Source of the DNA: Rhabditophanes sp. KR3021
Lineage: Eukaryota > Nematoda > Chromadorea > Rhabditida > Alloionematidae
NCBI GenBank assembly: GCA_963281155.1
Contig: CAUJLY010000001.1
Location: 7,130,001-7,194,000 of the forward strand
Direction of reading: 5' to 3'
DNA: 64,000 bases
In this document: positions 26,419 to 36,384 of the stretch, one piece after another
Layout of the letters: every line of letters starts with the position of its first letter
How positions within the stretch are numbered: the first letter of the stretch is position 1
The notes under the pieces: generated by a model
The model's input: only the letters and a program-made list of their open reading frames with translations
The model's database searches: none
Told to the model about the DNA's origin: nothing
Made by a program: the position numbers and the translations under genes

Positions 26419-26641
26419 TTAATCACCACAAGCTACTTTAAGCTCAAACATCATTTTAAGCAGGATGTCAGCAACAGCACATCCAGTGACATGATTGAGA
26501 AGATAGACTTCAGGCATGCTACACTTTCCGTGATAGCAATTAGTATTCTGCCTTTTCAATTAAGATAAATTCCAGATTTTCATCTAACTCTTTAGATGGA
26601 ACTGGCAGCTTGAGGTGGAGAGTGCCAGCTGGATATACCAT
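26419..26641 (-). pseudogene. Relic of an unidentified gene family (copy A)
   Basis: On the minus strand a frame starting MVYPAGTLHLKLPVPSKELD is interrupted near 26545 by a frameshift, after which the reading continues with CYHGKCSMPEVYLLN and ends at a stop (26419-26421). Two blocks match the relic in the SLC44 intron: VPSKELDENLEF against VPSKKLPENLEY, and C-x3-KC(S/T)-x2-(E/D)VYxL, followed by (L/E)KMMF against EKMF. Only the C-terminal part survives here. The source protein is not recognised; the spaced cysteines suggest metal binding. Confidence 0.55.
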
Positions 26642-26748
26642 AAGTATCTTAAAAACAGCAATAGATTTAAATGTAACTATCATTCAAAATTTAAAAAATA
26701 TTCTCTTAAAATGTATTACAAATACAATATCTAACTAGCATTTACAGA

Positions 26749-26943
26749 CACGGAATGTCAATGAATCACAGTCAGCAAACAACTCGACTAATGACTGAAG
26801 ATGGAACAGTCAAGCACCAACTTCCGAAAATTAATGCAGCCGCAGGAATAGCTGAACTGAATGCCAGTTGTGATCAACAAGAAAAGCCACGAACAACCGT
26901 GTCTTCGGAAATGGAAAAAAGAAATGGCTTAGCGGATATGTGA
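26749..26943 (+). CDS. Possible coding exon, hypothetical
   Basis: After an acceptor (ATTTACAG) a frame runs for about 64 codons: HGMSMNHSQQTTRLMTEDG to KRNGLADM and a TGA stop. It is hydrophilic with balanced composition and looks protein-coding, but I cannot join it in frame to an upstream exon. It may be a terminal exon, an alternative last exon, or a gene fragment. Confidence 0.3.
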   Translation, partial: HGMSMNHSQQTTRLMTEDGTVKHQLPKINAAAGIAELNASCDQQEKPRTTVSSEMEKRNGLADM

Positions 26944-28369
26944 CTGTCTTTCATGACATCCCTAATAGAATGGTATGAAGTATTTATACTTTTTTTATTT
27001 TCATTCTTCTTTCTACGTAAAAGGCCTTATCAAAGTTGATTGAGAATATATTTATTGGCAATGCTTTGATCATAATCGAAAATTGTTTTTGGTAAACTAC
27101 CATATTGTTAGCTGTTTCTTATTGCCATTGTTATATTTAAAAGGCACTGTCAATTGAACATTCAAAGTAATCAGGCGAACTCTTTTAAATGCAACACTAT
27201 CCTATAGAAATGGTCTCATCCTTTTTGCTATCACTGGGCAAAAAAAATTTTATCCTAAATATGGTATTTCCAGATTTATAAATATTACTAATAAATTCAT
27301 ATTAAATAAAATTATCTTACATTTTTGTTTTAAAATTATCACGTGTGCAGTCGCAATATTACATTTTGAGAAGCTACTCCTACTCTTATTAAAAAAGTAA
27401 AGTCTTCGAGCGAACAAACACAAAAATTATTGCAACATATTCCTCCGTCAATTTTTCCTTACTGCTATAATTTAATTTAAAGTAACACCAATCAAATCAA
27501 AAACATGTTCAAGACACCTCATCTATTTGTAAGTTTAACACAAAATGCCTTGATAGGCCATCTAATAGTGCAAGTTATTGAATTTCCACCACTATAAAGT
27601 ATCGTCCTTCCAATCATTTTTCCTTTTAAACCTGATAAGACGCTTCTGAATTTTGAATTTTTATATTTATTTAAGACATGAATTTGCTTCCGCCTTGATA
27701 TAATCTCATTACCTATCATCATATTACCTTTAGATTTTGAATGACAAAAAAATGTTGACCTGATTAATAAAGGAGTGCATGTTGAGAGAGTAAAGCATTC
27801 TCGAGTCTATCATATTTGCATAGGGACATACATTTTTGGGGAATTTTAAGGCCAAGTAGGAATCCATAAGTGATGACATTTTATTTGGTACGTGTAGAAC
27901 GTAAGACTACTGGATAACTAAATTTTCATTCAGTTTAGTTAGTTTAATTTATTTGTCCTTTCAACTTACTTTGAGTGAATTGCCACAATAAAATAAATTC
28001 ACCAAAACATTCTATTCAACAGACTATTTACCAGACTGTCTGAAATTGTTTTTATTCAAAATGAGATGTCTTAAACAGTGTAATGTTGACAAAATAGAAT
28101 GTTGTCTTATAAACACTTTTGTATAAGAAGATTAGATTTAATCAAATAGATGCATTGCTTATATATTTTTTGGTTCACATCTATTCATCAAATTCTTTTT
28201 GTGACTTTTATGCCAGTATGATGATTGGAAGATATAGGATAGGGTGGAGAGAGTATAGCAGCATATAAAAGGGCGCGCTACATGCCATCTTGTCATTAAC
28301 ACATTTTTCTCACTCATTTTGATTAATTTACAACTACTTTAGAAACTTATTTCAACAGCAGCAAAAAAG
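26944..28369. other. Intergenic region upstream of the uridine kinase
   Basis: AT-rich with no supported gene. A 67-aa minus-strand frame at 27519-27722 (ending RWPIKAFCVKLTNR) is slightly coding-like but isolated and was not accepted. A TATA box lies at 28264-28271. Confidence 0.5.
28264..28271 (+). promoter_or_regulatory. TATA box of the uridine kinase gene
   Basis: TATAAAAG within a short GC-rich context (GGGCGCGC follows), 99 nt before the start codon at 28370. Confidence 0.6.
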
Positions 28370-30584
28370 ATGACTAATCCAGGAACTAAGATGCCTTTTA
28401 TTATTGGAGTATCAGGTTCGGTTTTTAAAAAATGGGAGATAATTAACTTTTTAAACATCATTATGAGCTTTAAGCAATTCTCCTAGGATAAAATCAACGA
28501 CTTTGTCACTTATTTCTGGAAAAATGCTTGAACCTCCTCAAATGAGAGCTTGCCTGAGTCAGAGTTGGTGATCTGTGGTATAAGAGAGTTAATGACGATA
28601 GACTCAACGTTTTTCGACTGGTACCACTTCTTTAATACAATGGCGCCTTTCTTGCCAAACGATTCATCCCAAACAACATTTCCAACTTTCAGCATGTTCG
28701 AACCTTGATTTGTGACTCTTTATTTTATCACCAAAGCCATTAGTTTTGCATACATATATAATCCCCTCATTGAATCCAGCATCACTCCAGCTGACATGCT
28801 CACCTCTGGGATAATCATCAAATAAACAAAACAGCCTTTTTGGCCCATCTTTAGCTTTGATGGAATCTACAACATAGACAGCAGTTCTAGTTTGGTTGAA
28901 TTCTTCAGCAACATCCATTGATCTTTGCCAGTACCTATTTTTGATGTGCCTGTTAAAATAATTTGTAGCTTTGAAACATCTTCCATAGTGAATACATTTA
29001 AAAGCAGAGGATACTTTTGACTTCTTGATAACCCTTTGCAAATCTTTAATTTCTTCGATTTCATCTGATGTTCCTCCATTAACTAACTTTTCCTCAAGAT
29101 ACCGACTAATTTGCTTGTATGTGCACAGGCTTAAAATGGGATCGGAGACTATGCCTTTTGATAGATTGGTAGCATCTACTCAATTTTCTATTAGGCATTA
29201 CTTAATTACTTTGGCAAGTCTGCTTGATCATCCACAATGACGACGACAAATCTCTAGCTACTTGACTTCTCGTTAAGATCGGCCTTCTATCGTCAGAGCA
29301 AGCAATTTTCCCCTCCGCGTGTATACTAAGGCTCTTTGCAAACGGACGACAAATCTCATCATCTCCTCTTTTGAGCGGAGCTTTAGTTTTCTTCTCTTCC
29401 ATAATAGATGAAATAAACACCCAATAAGAAGCAATCTTGAGCCCCAAAATAAACAAAATGAGTTACTAAAAGTGTATTTTATCTCCAATATAGCCATGAC
29501 TCGTAAATAGCTTTTAGCTAATGTTCGAATTTCGAAGGTACAAAGTCTTAGACCAGAGTCGGGAGAGTCTTTTGCTAACACCATAATTTAAAAATGAAAA
29601 ACATGCAATCTTTTGACGTTCATATTTAATTTATAAATTATATTACAGGTGGGACAGCTAGTGGAAAAGTAATTTATTAGTATTAAGTTTCCTTAAATAA
29701 TAAATTAAAATTGTAGTCATCAGTTTGTCAAGAAATAGTCAACAGACTGGGGAAATCAAAAAGACGCGTCTTGACAATTTGTCAGGATTCTTTTTATCGG
29801 CCATTGAATCCTGAAGAAAATGCTTTAGCCAAGGAGGGAAAATTCAATTTCGACCATCCTAATGCTTTCGACAACGGAGAATTGCTGAGAGTTCTTCAAA
29901 ATTTGAGTAATGGGATTCCAGACCGAATTCCCTGCTATGATTATTGTAATAATGCTCGGTAAGTATTATATAGAATTATTTTAAATATGTTACTGCGGCT
30001 GGAATTGTATTATATTACAAAGAAAGTGACTAGTGATGCAATAATTTTAAATTATCTTAAAGACTTAAGTGAGTAAACTAAGAATTTGTTTTAGCTACGA
30101 AGACAAGTTCCAAAATGTTGAAGCAGCTGATATTATAGTCGTGGAGGGAATACTCATATTCTACGAGGAACCAATGCGCAAGTTATTTGCAATGAAATTG
30201 TTTGTTGACGCCGATTCAGATATCCGTCTAGCTAGAAGAGTTCAACGCGACACAACTGAACGTGGCCGTCAATTGGCCCAAATTCTCAACCAATACCTAA
30301 CATTCGTCAAACCAGCCTTTGATGAATATGTCCTGCCAACCAAGAAATTCGCAGACGTTATAATACCGAATTTCAAGCCTGCTTCAAACGAAGTAGCCAT
30401 TGATTTAGTAGTTAAACACATACAAGAAGTCTTAAGATCCCCTCGATCATCTACTCACAGTTCATTTGACGGGGATAATGTTAGCACTGCTGATTCTGTT
30501 TCTATTAAGTCCGCCAAAAATGGTTTTGACGATAGTGACGATGAACATAAAGTTCCGACTAAAACTTCAACTACTCCTCATTAG
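28370..30584 (+). CDS. UCK: Uridine-cytidine kinase
   Basis: Phosphorylates uridine and cytidine to UMP/CMP in the pyrimidine salvage pathway, in the cytosol. Four exons: 28370-28415, 29649-29668 (20 nt), 29717-29958 and 30095-30584; 265 aa. The P-loop GVSGGTASGKSS is split between exons 1 and 2. Other family marks are [59 protein letters not shown] and [22 protein letters not shown]. The Ser/Asp-rich tail (about 45 residues) resembles the variable C-terminus of UCK1/2. Intron 1 is 1233 nt and holds an opposite-strand broken gene; other introns are 48 and 136 nt. Confidence 0.95.
28510..29584 (-). pseudogene. Opposite-strand gene or gene relic nested in uridine kinase intron 1
   Basis: Several coding-like minus-strand blocks run in order from 29584 to 28510. 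A frame with [19 protein letters not shown] leads to [10 protein letters not shown]; a GTAATT...GAGTAG intron of about 37 nt then restores one long frame ([62 protein letters not shown]). Near 28705 the frame breaks, and a shifted frame continues as [17 protein letters not shown] to EVQAFFQK and a stop. The C-x5-C...H spacing hints at a zinc finger, but no family is recognised. One frameshift and unclear 5' structure favour a decayed gene; a sequencing error in a live gene is the alternative. Confidence 0.5.
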
Positions 30585-31050
30585 ATGGAGTTCCTCCTAA
30601 ATGGAGTTCCTTGTTAATTGGATTGTTTCCCCTTTGTTTATTGTTGAAGTCCAAAATAATGGCTTTTTGTATTCATTTCATGAACAAAACTGTTAATCGT
30701 CAATCCCTTGTTTGTTTCTCATAAAAATTGTTTCTAAATTTAATAATAACCTTTCGTGTTGTCTTGAAGTTGTTTTTACATCCAAGGAATGCATTCCTTA
30801 AGGATGCGCACATTTATTTTTCATCATTTTCTTCTCAATTTTGTTAAATGAGCTTTATTCATTGTTGTTATGTCTTTCATAAAAGATTTCATCACATTTT
30901 TGTTTGATTTTTGAATTTGATTGAGACGAGAAATCTCTAAGCGATTATGATTGGTATATTATATCTTTTAAAAAAACTATACGTTAGCATTAATATAATT
31001 AAACTGCTCATTGATATTTATTATGTTCATATTACTTTCAGACTTTCTAA
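30585..31050 (+). other. Uridine kinase 3' region and ERV1 leader
   Basis: No gene. AT-rich 3' UTR/intergenic. Ends with ATTACTTTCAG at 31031-31041, a possible trans-splice acceptor 9 nt before the ERV1 start codon. Confidence 0.5.
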
Positions 31051-31515
31051 ATGGACAGATTTGCACAAAAGGGTCCTGATGGAAAAGTTTGCAAAGCATG
31101 TGTCTCAACAGAAGACTTACTAGCCCAAGGGATGAAATTAATGGAGAAAGAAACGCACAAAAAAATACGAACTGATTGTCCTGTAGACAAAGATACCTTA
31201 GGCAGGAGCACATGGAATTTACTACACACCATGTCCGTATATTACCCAGAAAAACCTTCAGAAACAGAGAAAAAAGACGTCAAAGCTACAATTGAATCAC
31301 TTGCTAAAACGTATCCATGCCATCACTGCGCTGAAGACTTCCAAGTAGACATTCAGGAAAATCCAATTAAATTAGAAAGTCGGAATGAACTAGCTAATTG
31401 GATGTGTGAGGCACATAATCGAGTGAATGAAAAATTGGGAAAGGATAGATTCGATTGTTCTAGAACATTCGAGAGGTGGTTTGATGGGTGGAAAGATGGA
31501 TCTTGCGGAAGTTGA
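31051..31515 (+). CDS. GFER: ERV1/ALR family FAD-linked sulfhydryl oxidase
   Basis: A 154-aa intronless protein. In the mitochondrial intermembrane space this enzyme reoxidises the import receptor Mia40 and passes electrons to cytochrome c or oxygen. Visible marks: N-terminal CKAC (shuttle-type CxxC), LGRSTWNLLHTMSVYYPEKP, the active-site CHHC in KTYPCHHCAEDF, the FAD-binding helix NELANWMCEAHNRVNEKLGK, and the structural Cys pair MC...DCS. The end GWKDGSCGS is short. C. elegans is understood to lack a Mia40 homolog but to have ERV1/ALR, so the substrate here is open. The HRI-like kinase starts 149 nt downstream on the same strand, consistent with an operon. Confidence 0.93.
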   Translation: MDRFAQKGPDGKVCKACVSTEDLLAQGMKLMEKETHKKIRTDCPVDKDTLGRSTWNLLHTMSVYYPEKPSETEKKDVKATIESLAKTYPCHHCAEDFQVDIQENPIKLESRNELANWMCEAHNRVNEKLGKDRFDCSRTFERWFDGWKDGSCGS

Positions 31516-31543
31516 CTAATAATAATAAGTAGATTTGTTTAGA

Positions 31544-31549
31544 AATAAA
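31544..31549 (+). other. Poly(A) signal of ERV1
   Basis: AATAAA 29 nt after the ERV1 stop and about 100 nt before a TTTTAG acceptor (31643-31648) that precedes the next start codon; this is the spacing seen in nematode operons. Confidence 0.6.
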
Positions 31550-31663
31550 TATTTATCCTTTGATGATCATCTTTTGGTTGAATTTTTGTCAATGGCAATT
31601 TAAATATCTTCAATATTTTCATAACTTCTATATAATAATTCATTTTAGTTATTTTTACCTAAT

Positions 31664-33578
31664 ATGCCAGGTATCATTAATTCCTGGGAGGGTGAATCTG
31701 AGCATATCTTACAAGAACCACGTATTATTACCGAAGAACAAGAAACTGTGAAAGTAACTGTCGGTACAGAATTAGACAGAAGGAAAAACCACAAATATGG
31801 GGAAAACCAATTACTACTTGTGGCCTTGACTGATTGGATTTCATCTGTTTATCCTAAGCAAGCAGGAAAGGCACTCAAAAATTTCCTTATTCAATGGCTT
31901 CAGTCAAACAACTTTATTGACTCTAATTTTGAAGTTGGCAAAGTTACTGAGTTTACAAGCATACTAAAGCAACAACTTATGGGGAACTTCCAGAAAGCGT
32001 TTCAGATTGAGCACACTTTTTCCCACAGTCGACCATGCAATAACTACTTTAAACACGATCAATTATTCAAGTCACTGTAAATGCAGATATGAGAATGATT
32101 TTGCTGAGTTGAATGTTATCGGAAGAGGGGCCTATGGTAAGGTAAGCCGTGTAAGAAATTATTGCGATGGCAAGGAATATGCTATCAAACAAGTGCATAT
32201 TGAGAATAGAGAGGAAAGTTGTAAAGAAGCGTTGCAAGAAGTTACACACTTGTCTAGACTAGAGCATCCTTCCATTGTGAGATATTACCAAGCTTGGATT
32301 GAAGATCAGGAGGTTGTACGAAGAAGACATAGATTGTCAACTAGTGTGCCTCAAATTGAAGAAGTTTGCGATTCGGAAGAGGAAGATTTTGACGAAAATT
32401 CCAGTAGTAGGGACGGAGATGGTACAAGTAAGACAGATAATTCAGTATATGAGGATTTTGAAACCAATAATGAAAATCAAAGTTCGCAGAGTATTGTTTT
32501 CGAGCATTCAAATGGCAATAAAACGGCTGAATCTTCAACAGAAGGTGACAATCAGTCTGACGGAAAATTCTTCAGAAAACCACCACCTGGGAAGTCTTCT
32601 TCGAACTTTTCTTCATTCGGTAGTACAGTTGAATCAATTGGAACCAGACACTCAAAAAAGCAACTAATCCTGAAATCTAAATTCATTGAGGAAGAAAAAT
32701 ATCCTACCATCCGCCCTGTTCTCTATATTCAAATGGAATTATTAACTAGCACATTAGCAGCTAAACTTCAGGATCACAATTTCTTGAAACTGCCAATCAG
32801 AGAAAGGAATGACTTTAATTTAGAAGTATTCAGAAGTATGATGTCTGCCTTAGCTTACATTCATAGCCAGAACATGATTCATCGTGACATCAAACCCTCG
32901 AATATACTTTTAAAGCAAGAAGAACGAGGCAAATGGATCATCAAATTGGGCGATTTTGGATTAGCAAGAACTTTTGAAAGTAAATTAATAGGTGAAGAGC
33001 ATGAAAAGATGTTGGCAGAAGAAGGAGAAGATGATTATACTAGAGGTGTAGGAACTAAGATGTACTCGGCCCCGGAGCAATCAAATAGTACGAATTATGG
33101 GCCTGAAGTCGATATGTATTCACTTGGGCTAGTTCTTTTTGAGATGTTAAACGATTTTCATACGAGATCGGAAACTATTCATGCCTTTGAAAGTTTGAGG
33201 ACAACTGAAAAAGTTCCGGAAAAGTTCAAGAAAGATCATAAAAATGAAATCTCGATACTGATCGAAAGAATGGTCTCCCGTAACCCCAAACTACGACCAA
33301 CTGCAAGACAAATTTTATCCGAAAGCTCTTCAACTTACCCTAAAAATGGCCGCAAAAGAGATCCAATCAGCAGCATATCAAAGTTTATGGGATACGACGA
33401 AGAGAAGCAGCAAATGGTTCTGATGCTTTATTTAAAAGATATGAGAAACAAGCATAATGAAGAAAAGGAGAAATGGAACGAAGAAAAGATGGCTCTTGAA
33501 GAGAGAATTAAAAGCTTAGAATCCAAGCTATTAGAAAATGAAACGAATAATGTTTTAGACAAGCTGACAAAAGAATAG
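31664..33578 (+). CDS. EIF2AK1: HRI-like eIF2alpha kinase
   Basis: Phosphorylates eIF2alpha to slow translation under stress; HRI responds to haem deficiency and to mitochondrial stress signals (family knowledge). Two exons, 31664-31998 and 32087-33578, 608 aa. The N-terminal domain has HRI's NQLLLVAL motif. The kinase starts RYENDFAELNVIGRGAYGKV; YAIKQV holds the ATP lysine, then YYQAWIE, a long acidic insert of about 125 residues typical of eIF2alpha kinases, HRDIKPSNILL, DFGLA and VGTKMYSAPEQ. A C-terminal coiled coil (KHNEEKEKWNEEKMALEER) follows, as in HRI. The proposed intron donor (GTTTCA) is weak, but it joins the two overlapping frames exactly. It lacks PERK's membrane domain and GCN2's HisRS-like domain. 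Confidence 0.85.
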
Positions 33579-34056
33579 CTTTGGTGTTTTCACTTGTGCA
33601 TAGATCTTGTTAACTATAATAATAAAGTTTTTTTGTATTTGTTGAAGTTATGTTCTGTAATTCCTCAGAAAACATTACCAGTAAGCGTGTAATCTTCAAA
33701 ACTCTCAATAAAATAGTATAGGCCGTTAAATTATGCAATAAGTATTTAGTACTGAACTAATAGCAAATGACAAGGAAAAGAAGGAATTGTTTTTATCTGC
33801 ATTCAAAGCTCTGTTTTTGTACTGCTTTTTATTTTATTCATTGAACGAGATGATTCTTATTTGTTTCTAAAAAGTCATTTTTATCGATAAACATGTTTTT
33901 CATAGAATAGTTTGAGTAATCACCAATTTATTGTTTCAACTGTAATGATAAAATATTTTTGTTTATGAATCGAAACATTATAATTAAATAATTGGAATAT
34001 ATTAAAATACAAAGCTAAGATATAACATTTATTTAGATTTGCGTGTGATAAAAAGA
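33579..34056. other. Convergent 3' intergenic region
   Basis: AATAAA at 33621-33626 is the likely poly(A) signal of the HRI-like gene. No other feature seen before the FERM-like gene's stop at 34057. Confidence 0.6.
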
Positions 34057-35190
34057 TTAAAGGTTGTTAATGTGATTTTTCAATTGTTGTAGATGGAAAA
34101 ACTTGCAAAAAGTGTTGATGTAACTGGCTACATGGATTCTTTCGATATAAAACTTTTGTTTGACATTATTTAGATTTGCAATACATACTTTTTTCCTTGA
34201 ATGTGAGATACTATCAATTTGTTTCCATACATTGCAACTCATTTTAACGGTCAATTGCCTGTAGTTTATTTCCCAACTTTCAATACCTTCCTTTGATACT
34301 CCTAATAAGGCATGAATATCAGATTGAATTGTTTTGGATGTTTCCAAGTAATAAAAGTGACGGTTCAACTTGAAGAATCCGTCAATTGCTTCGTTGCAGA
34401 ATTCTAGCATTGAATCTTCACATGTGAGAGGTTTGTTGTTCTGCAAACTCATTAGGACCTGTTGAATGTTTTGGATTCCCCTTGTTTTTCTAATCCATTG
34501 AGGGTAATACTCCATGAACGGTACCTCATTAGCGATGTCTTTAATTCCTTCAGCAATGATCATCAGGTAACTGTAATACATGTAAAAGTCCTCATTGTAC
34601 ATTGAAAATAGAGTTTGATTGTTTAAAAAGTTGTCACGAAGATTGTAGAACATTTGTTTGATCGTATTTCGACATTGAACATTCGAAACGTGGGTTGGGA
34701 AATGCTTCATTTTTAAGTAAAATTGATAGCATGGTTTGTCCTTGCAATCATACAGATCCTATAAATAAGATAATTAAAAGATAAATAAAAGAAGCCAACT
34801 TACTTTGTTGTACTTGGCAAATAAGTTGAAAGATTTTGTGAGAACAATTTCGTTTTCAACAAAATAATATTCATTTTTGGTAGTTTCATATCGGTGGACC
34901 TTGATGTCGCTGCTTTTGATAGCGAGGCCGAATAATGAGTTGTCAGTAATATGAAGGGTATCGCAACACTTGACTAATATTTCTCTAATTGTGGCAATAG
35001 ATTCGCAAATGACTGGAATAGTAACTTTGTTTGCGTAAATTCTGAGTACAACAACTTTGTCAGGGATGGTATCAAGATTAATATTTTCTCCAACTTCAAC
35101 AAAACTACCAGTAGACGATGCATTAGATGATGCGGTTGAAGAAACAGATCTGAGTGTTGAGCTTGAATTAGTGTGAGTAGAAGATGACAT
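34057..35190 (-). CDS. Divergent FERM-domain protein
   Basis: Predicted 362 aa from exons 34804-35190 and 34057-34758 (45-nt intron). The first 30 residues are Ser/Thr-rich. A ubiquitin-like F1-type lobe follows (DKVVVLRIYANKVTIPV; LHITDNSLFGLAIKSSD), and then a helical region resembling FERM F2 (KPCYQFYLKMK; QMFYNLRDNFLNNQ; YYSYLMIIAEGIKDI). The last third (EINYRQLTVKMS; SRKKVCIANLNNVKQKFY; FCKFFHLQQLKNHI) could be the PH-like F3 lobe. FERM proteins link membrane proteins to the cortical cytoskeleton. No actin-binding tail is present, so it is not an ezrin or band 4.1 ortholog. The assignment rests on pattern, not on invariant residues. Confidence 0.55.
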
Positions 35191-36144
35191 ATCAGTAGGA
35201 TTTTTGTAAAGTGTGATTGACTATCAATAATTTACCCTATTTATGGTAGCAAAGATGCACATACTATTGGCATTTGGAGTAGCATTTCCGCATCAAACTT
35301 TTCCATCACATTTGAAGTAGCATTTTTGTATCAAAGCTTTTAATCGCATTTTAGACACATACAATTATTAGCCTCTTGTTATAATTAAACACATAATATA
35401 CTATTTTGATTAATATTGTAGTCTAAAAAGATATCCCATTGAAAAAGCAATTTTTGGCATATTAATCAAGGAGATATACTTAAATTATTCCATAAGACTT
35501 TCATGAATAAATTTAATTTATTTTAAAAAAATTGATAATGCTATAAATAAAATTGTTATTTCTAACATACAAAATAAGCGTTTAAAATATTAGCAAATGA
35601 ATTTATACAACTATAGTAAATTTTTTGAAATTTTGTGGCAACAAGCTTGGCAAGCGAATCCAATTGTTTTCTTGATTATCCAATTTATAAATTGTAAAAC
35701 ATTTCATTTTTCCGATTCTCTTCCAAAGACACGCATGTCACCGTTATAATGGCAGAACCGGCTTTATACAATCCAACTGGTAAATATTTTCTGATTAAAA
35801 AAGCATTTGCTGTGATATCGCAAATATGGCAAAATAATAGCCTCCTTCAATAAATATGTTTTCTTATATTTTGTAGCAATTGGCCTACACAATCAAATCT
35901 TTAAAAAGGAATAAATAATGCAGAAATTGTCTCTACAGTTACTGTAAGAAAGTGGAATTAACATCGTACAATTCAGTGTTAATAATTCTTTTAAGTACAT
36001 TTCTGATGGTTAATTAAAAAAGACGTTTAGGTTTCAAATTATTTAGTTGATAAATCATCTAGATATTCCTTAACAAATTATGTAGTTACAAAAACACACT
36101 TTTAATTCACAGAAAATATTTATAAATAAAATATTAAACATAAA
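35191..36144. other. Intergenic with a 38-bp duplication
   Basis: A 38-bp unit beginning CATTTGGAGTAGCATTT occurs at 35271-35308 and again, diverged, at 35309-35346. No gene seen. The remainder is AT-rich promoter of the FERM-like gene and 3' flank of the potassium channel gene. Confidence 0.6.
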
Positions 36145-36384
36145 CTAATAATAGCTGCTGCTACTGTCCGAAGGCAGAAAGACAAATTGTTTTGGTGGAA
36201 GTTTCATAGAAATTTGATTGTCTTGATTATGTATATTTGGTACTTCAATATTTTCATCCACACACATTGAAACGGTTCCAGCTGTTGAAAATTTATTACT
36301 AAAAACACCTGAACTTATATTAGTATTTTGAGATTCAGTTAATTCATTTTTTACAACCGTCTCCTCTAACTTCGGACATAATTG
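36145..36384 (-). other. 79-codon open extension after the UGA stop of the Kv channel
   Basis: Reading on past the UGA in the same frame gives 79 sense codons, starting QLCPKLEETVV and ending FLPSDSSSSYY, then TAG at 36145-36147. The composition is coding-like (acidic, Ser/Asn-rich, no Phe/Ile/Lys bias). The stop is followed directly by CAATTA, matching the CAR-YYA context that makes stops leaky. A 48-nt in-frame segment around the UGA could also be removed by splicing, but its donor (GTCATT) is poor. Confidence 0.6.

Noticed and set aside
27519..27722. 67-aa minus-strand frame
   Set aside because: Slightly coding-like, but no flanking exon, no family and no promoter signal.
32007..32086. 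ATG at 32007 as the start of the kinase
   Set aside because: The upstream frame encodes the HRI N-terminal domain and joins in frame through an 88-nt intron, so this ATG is most likely intronic.
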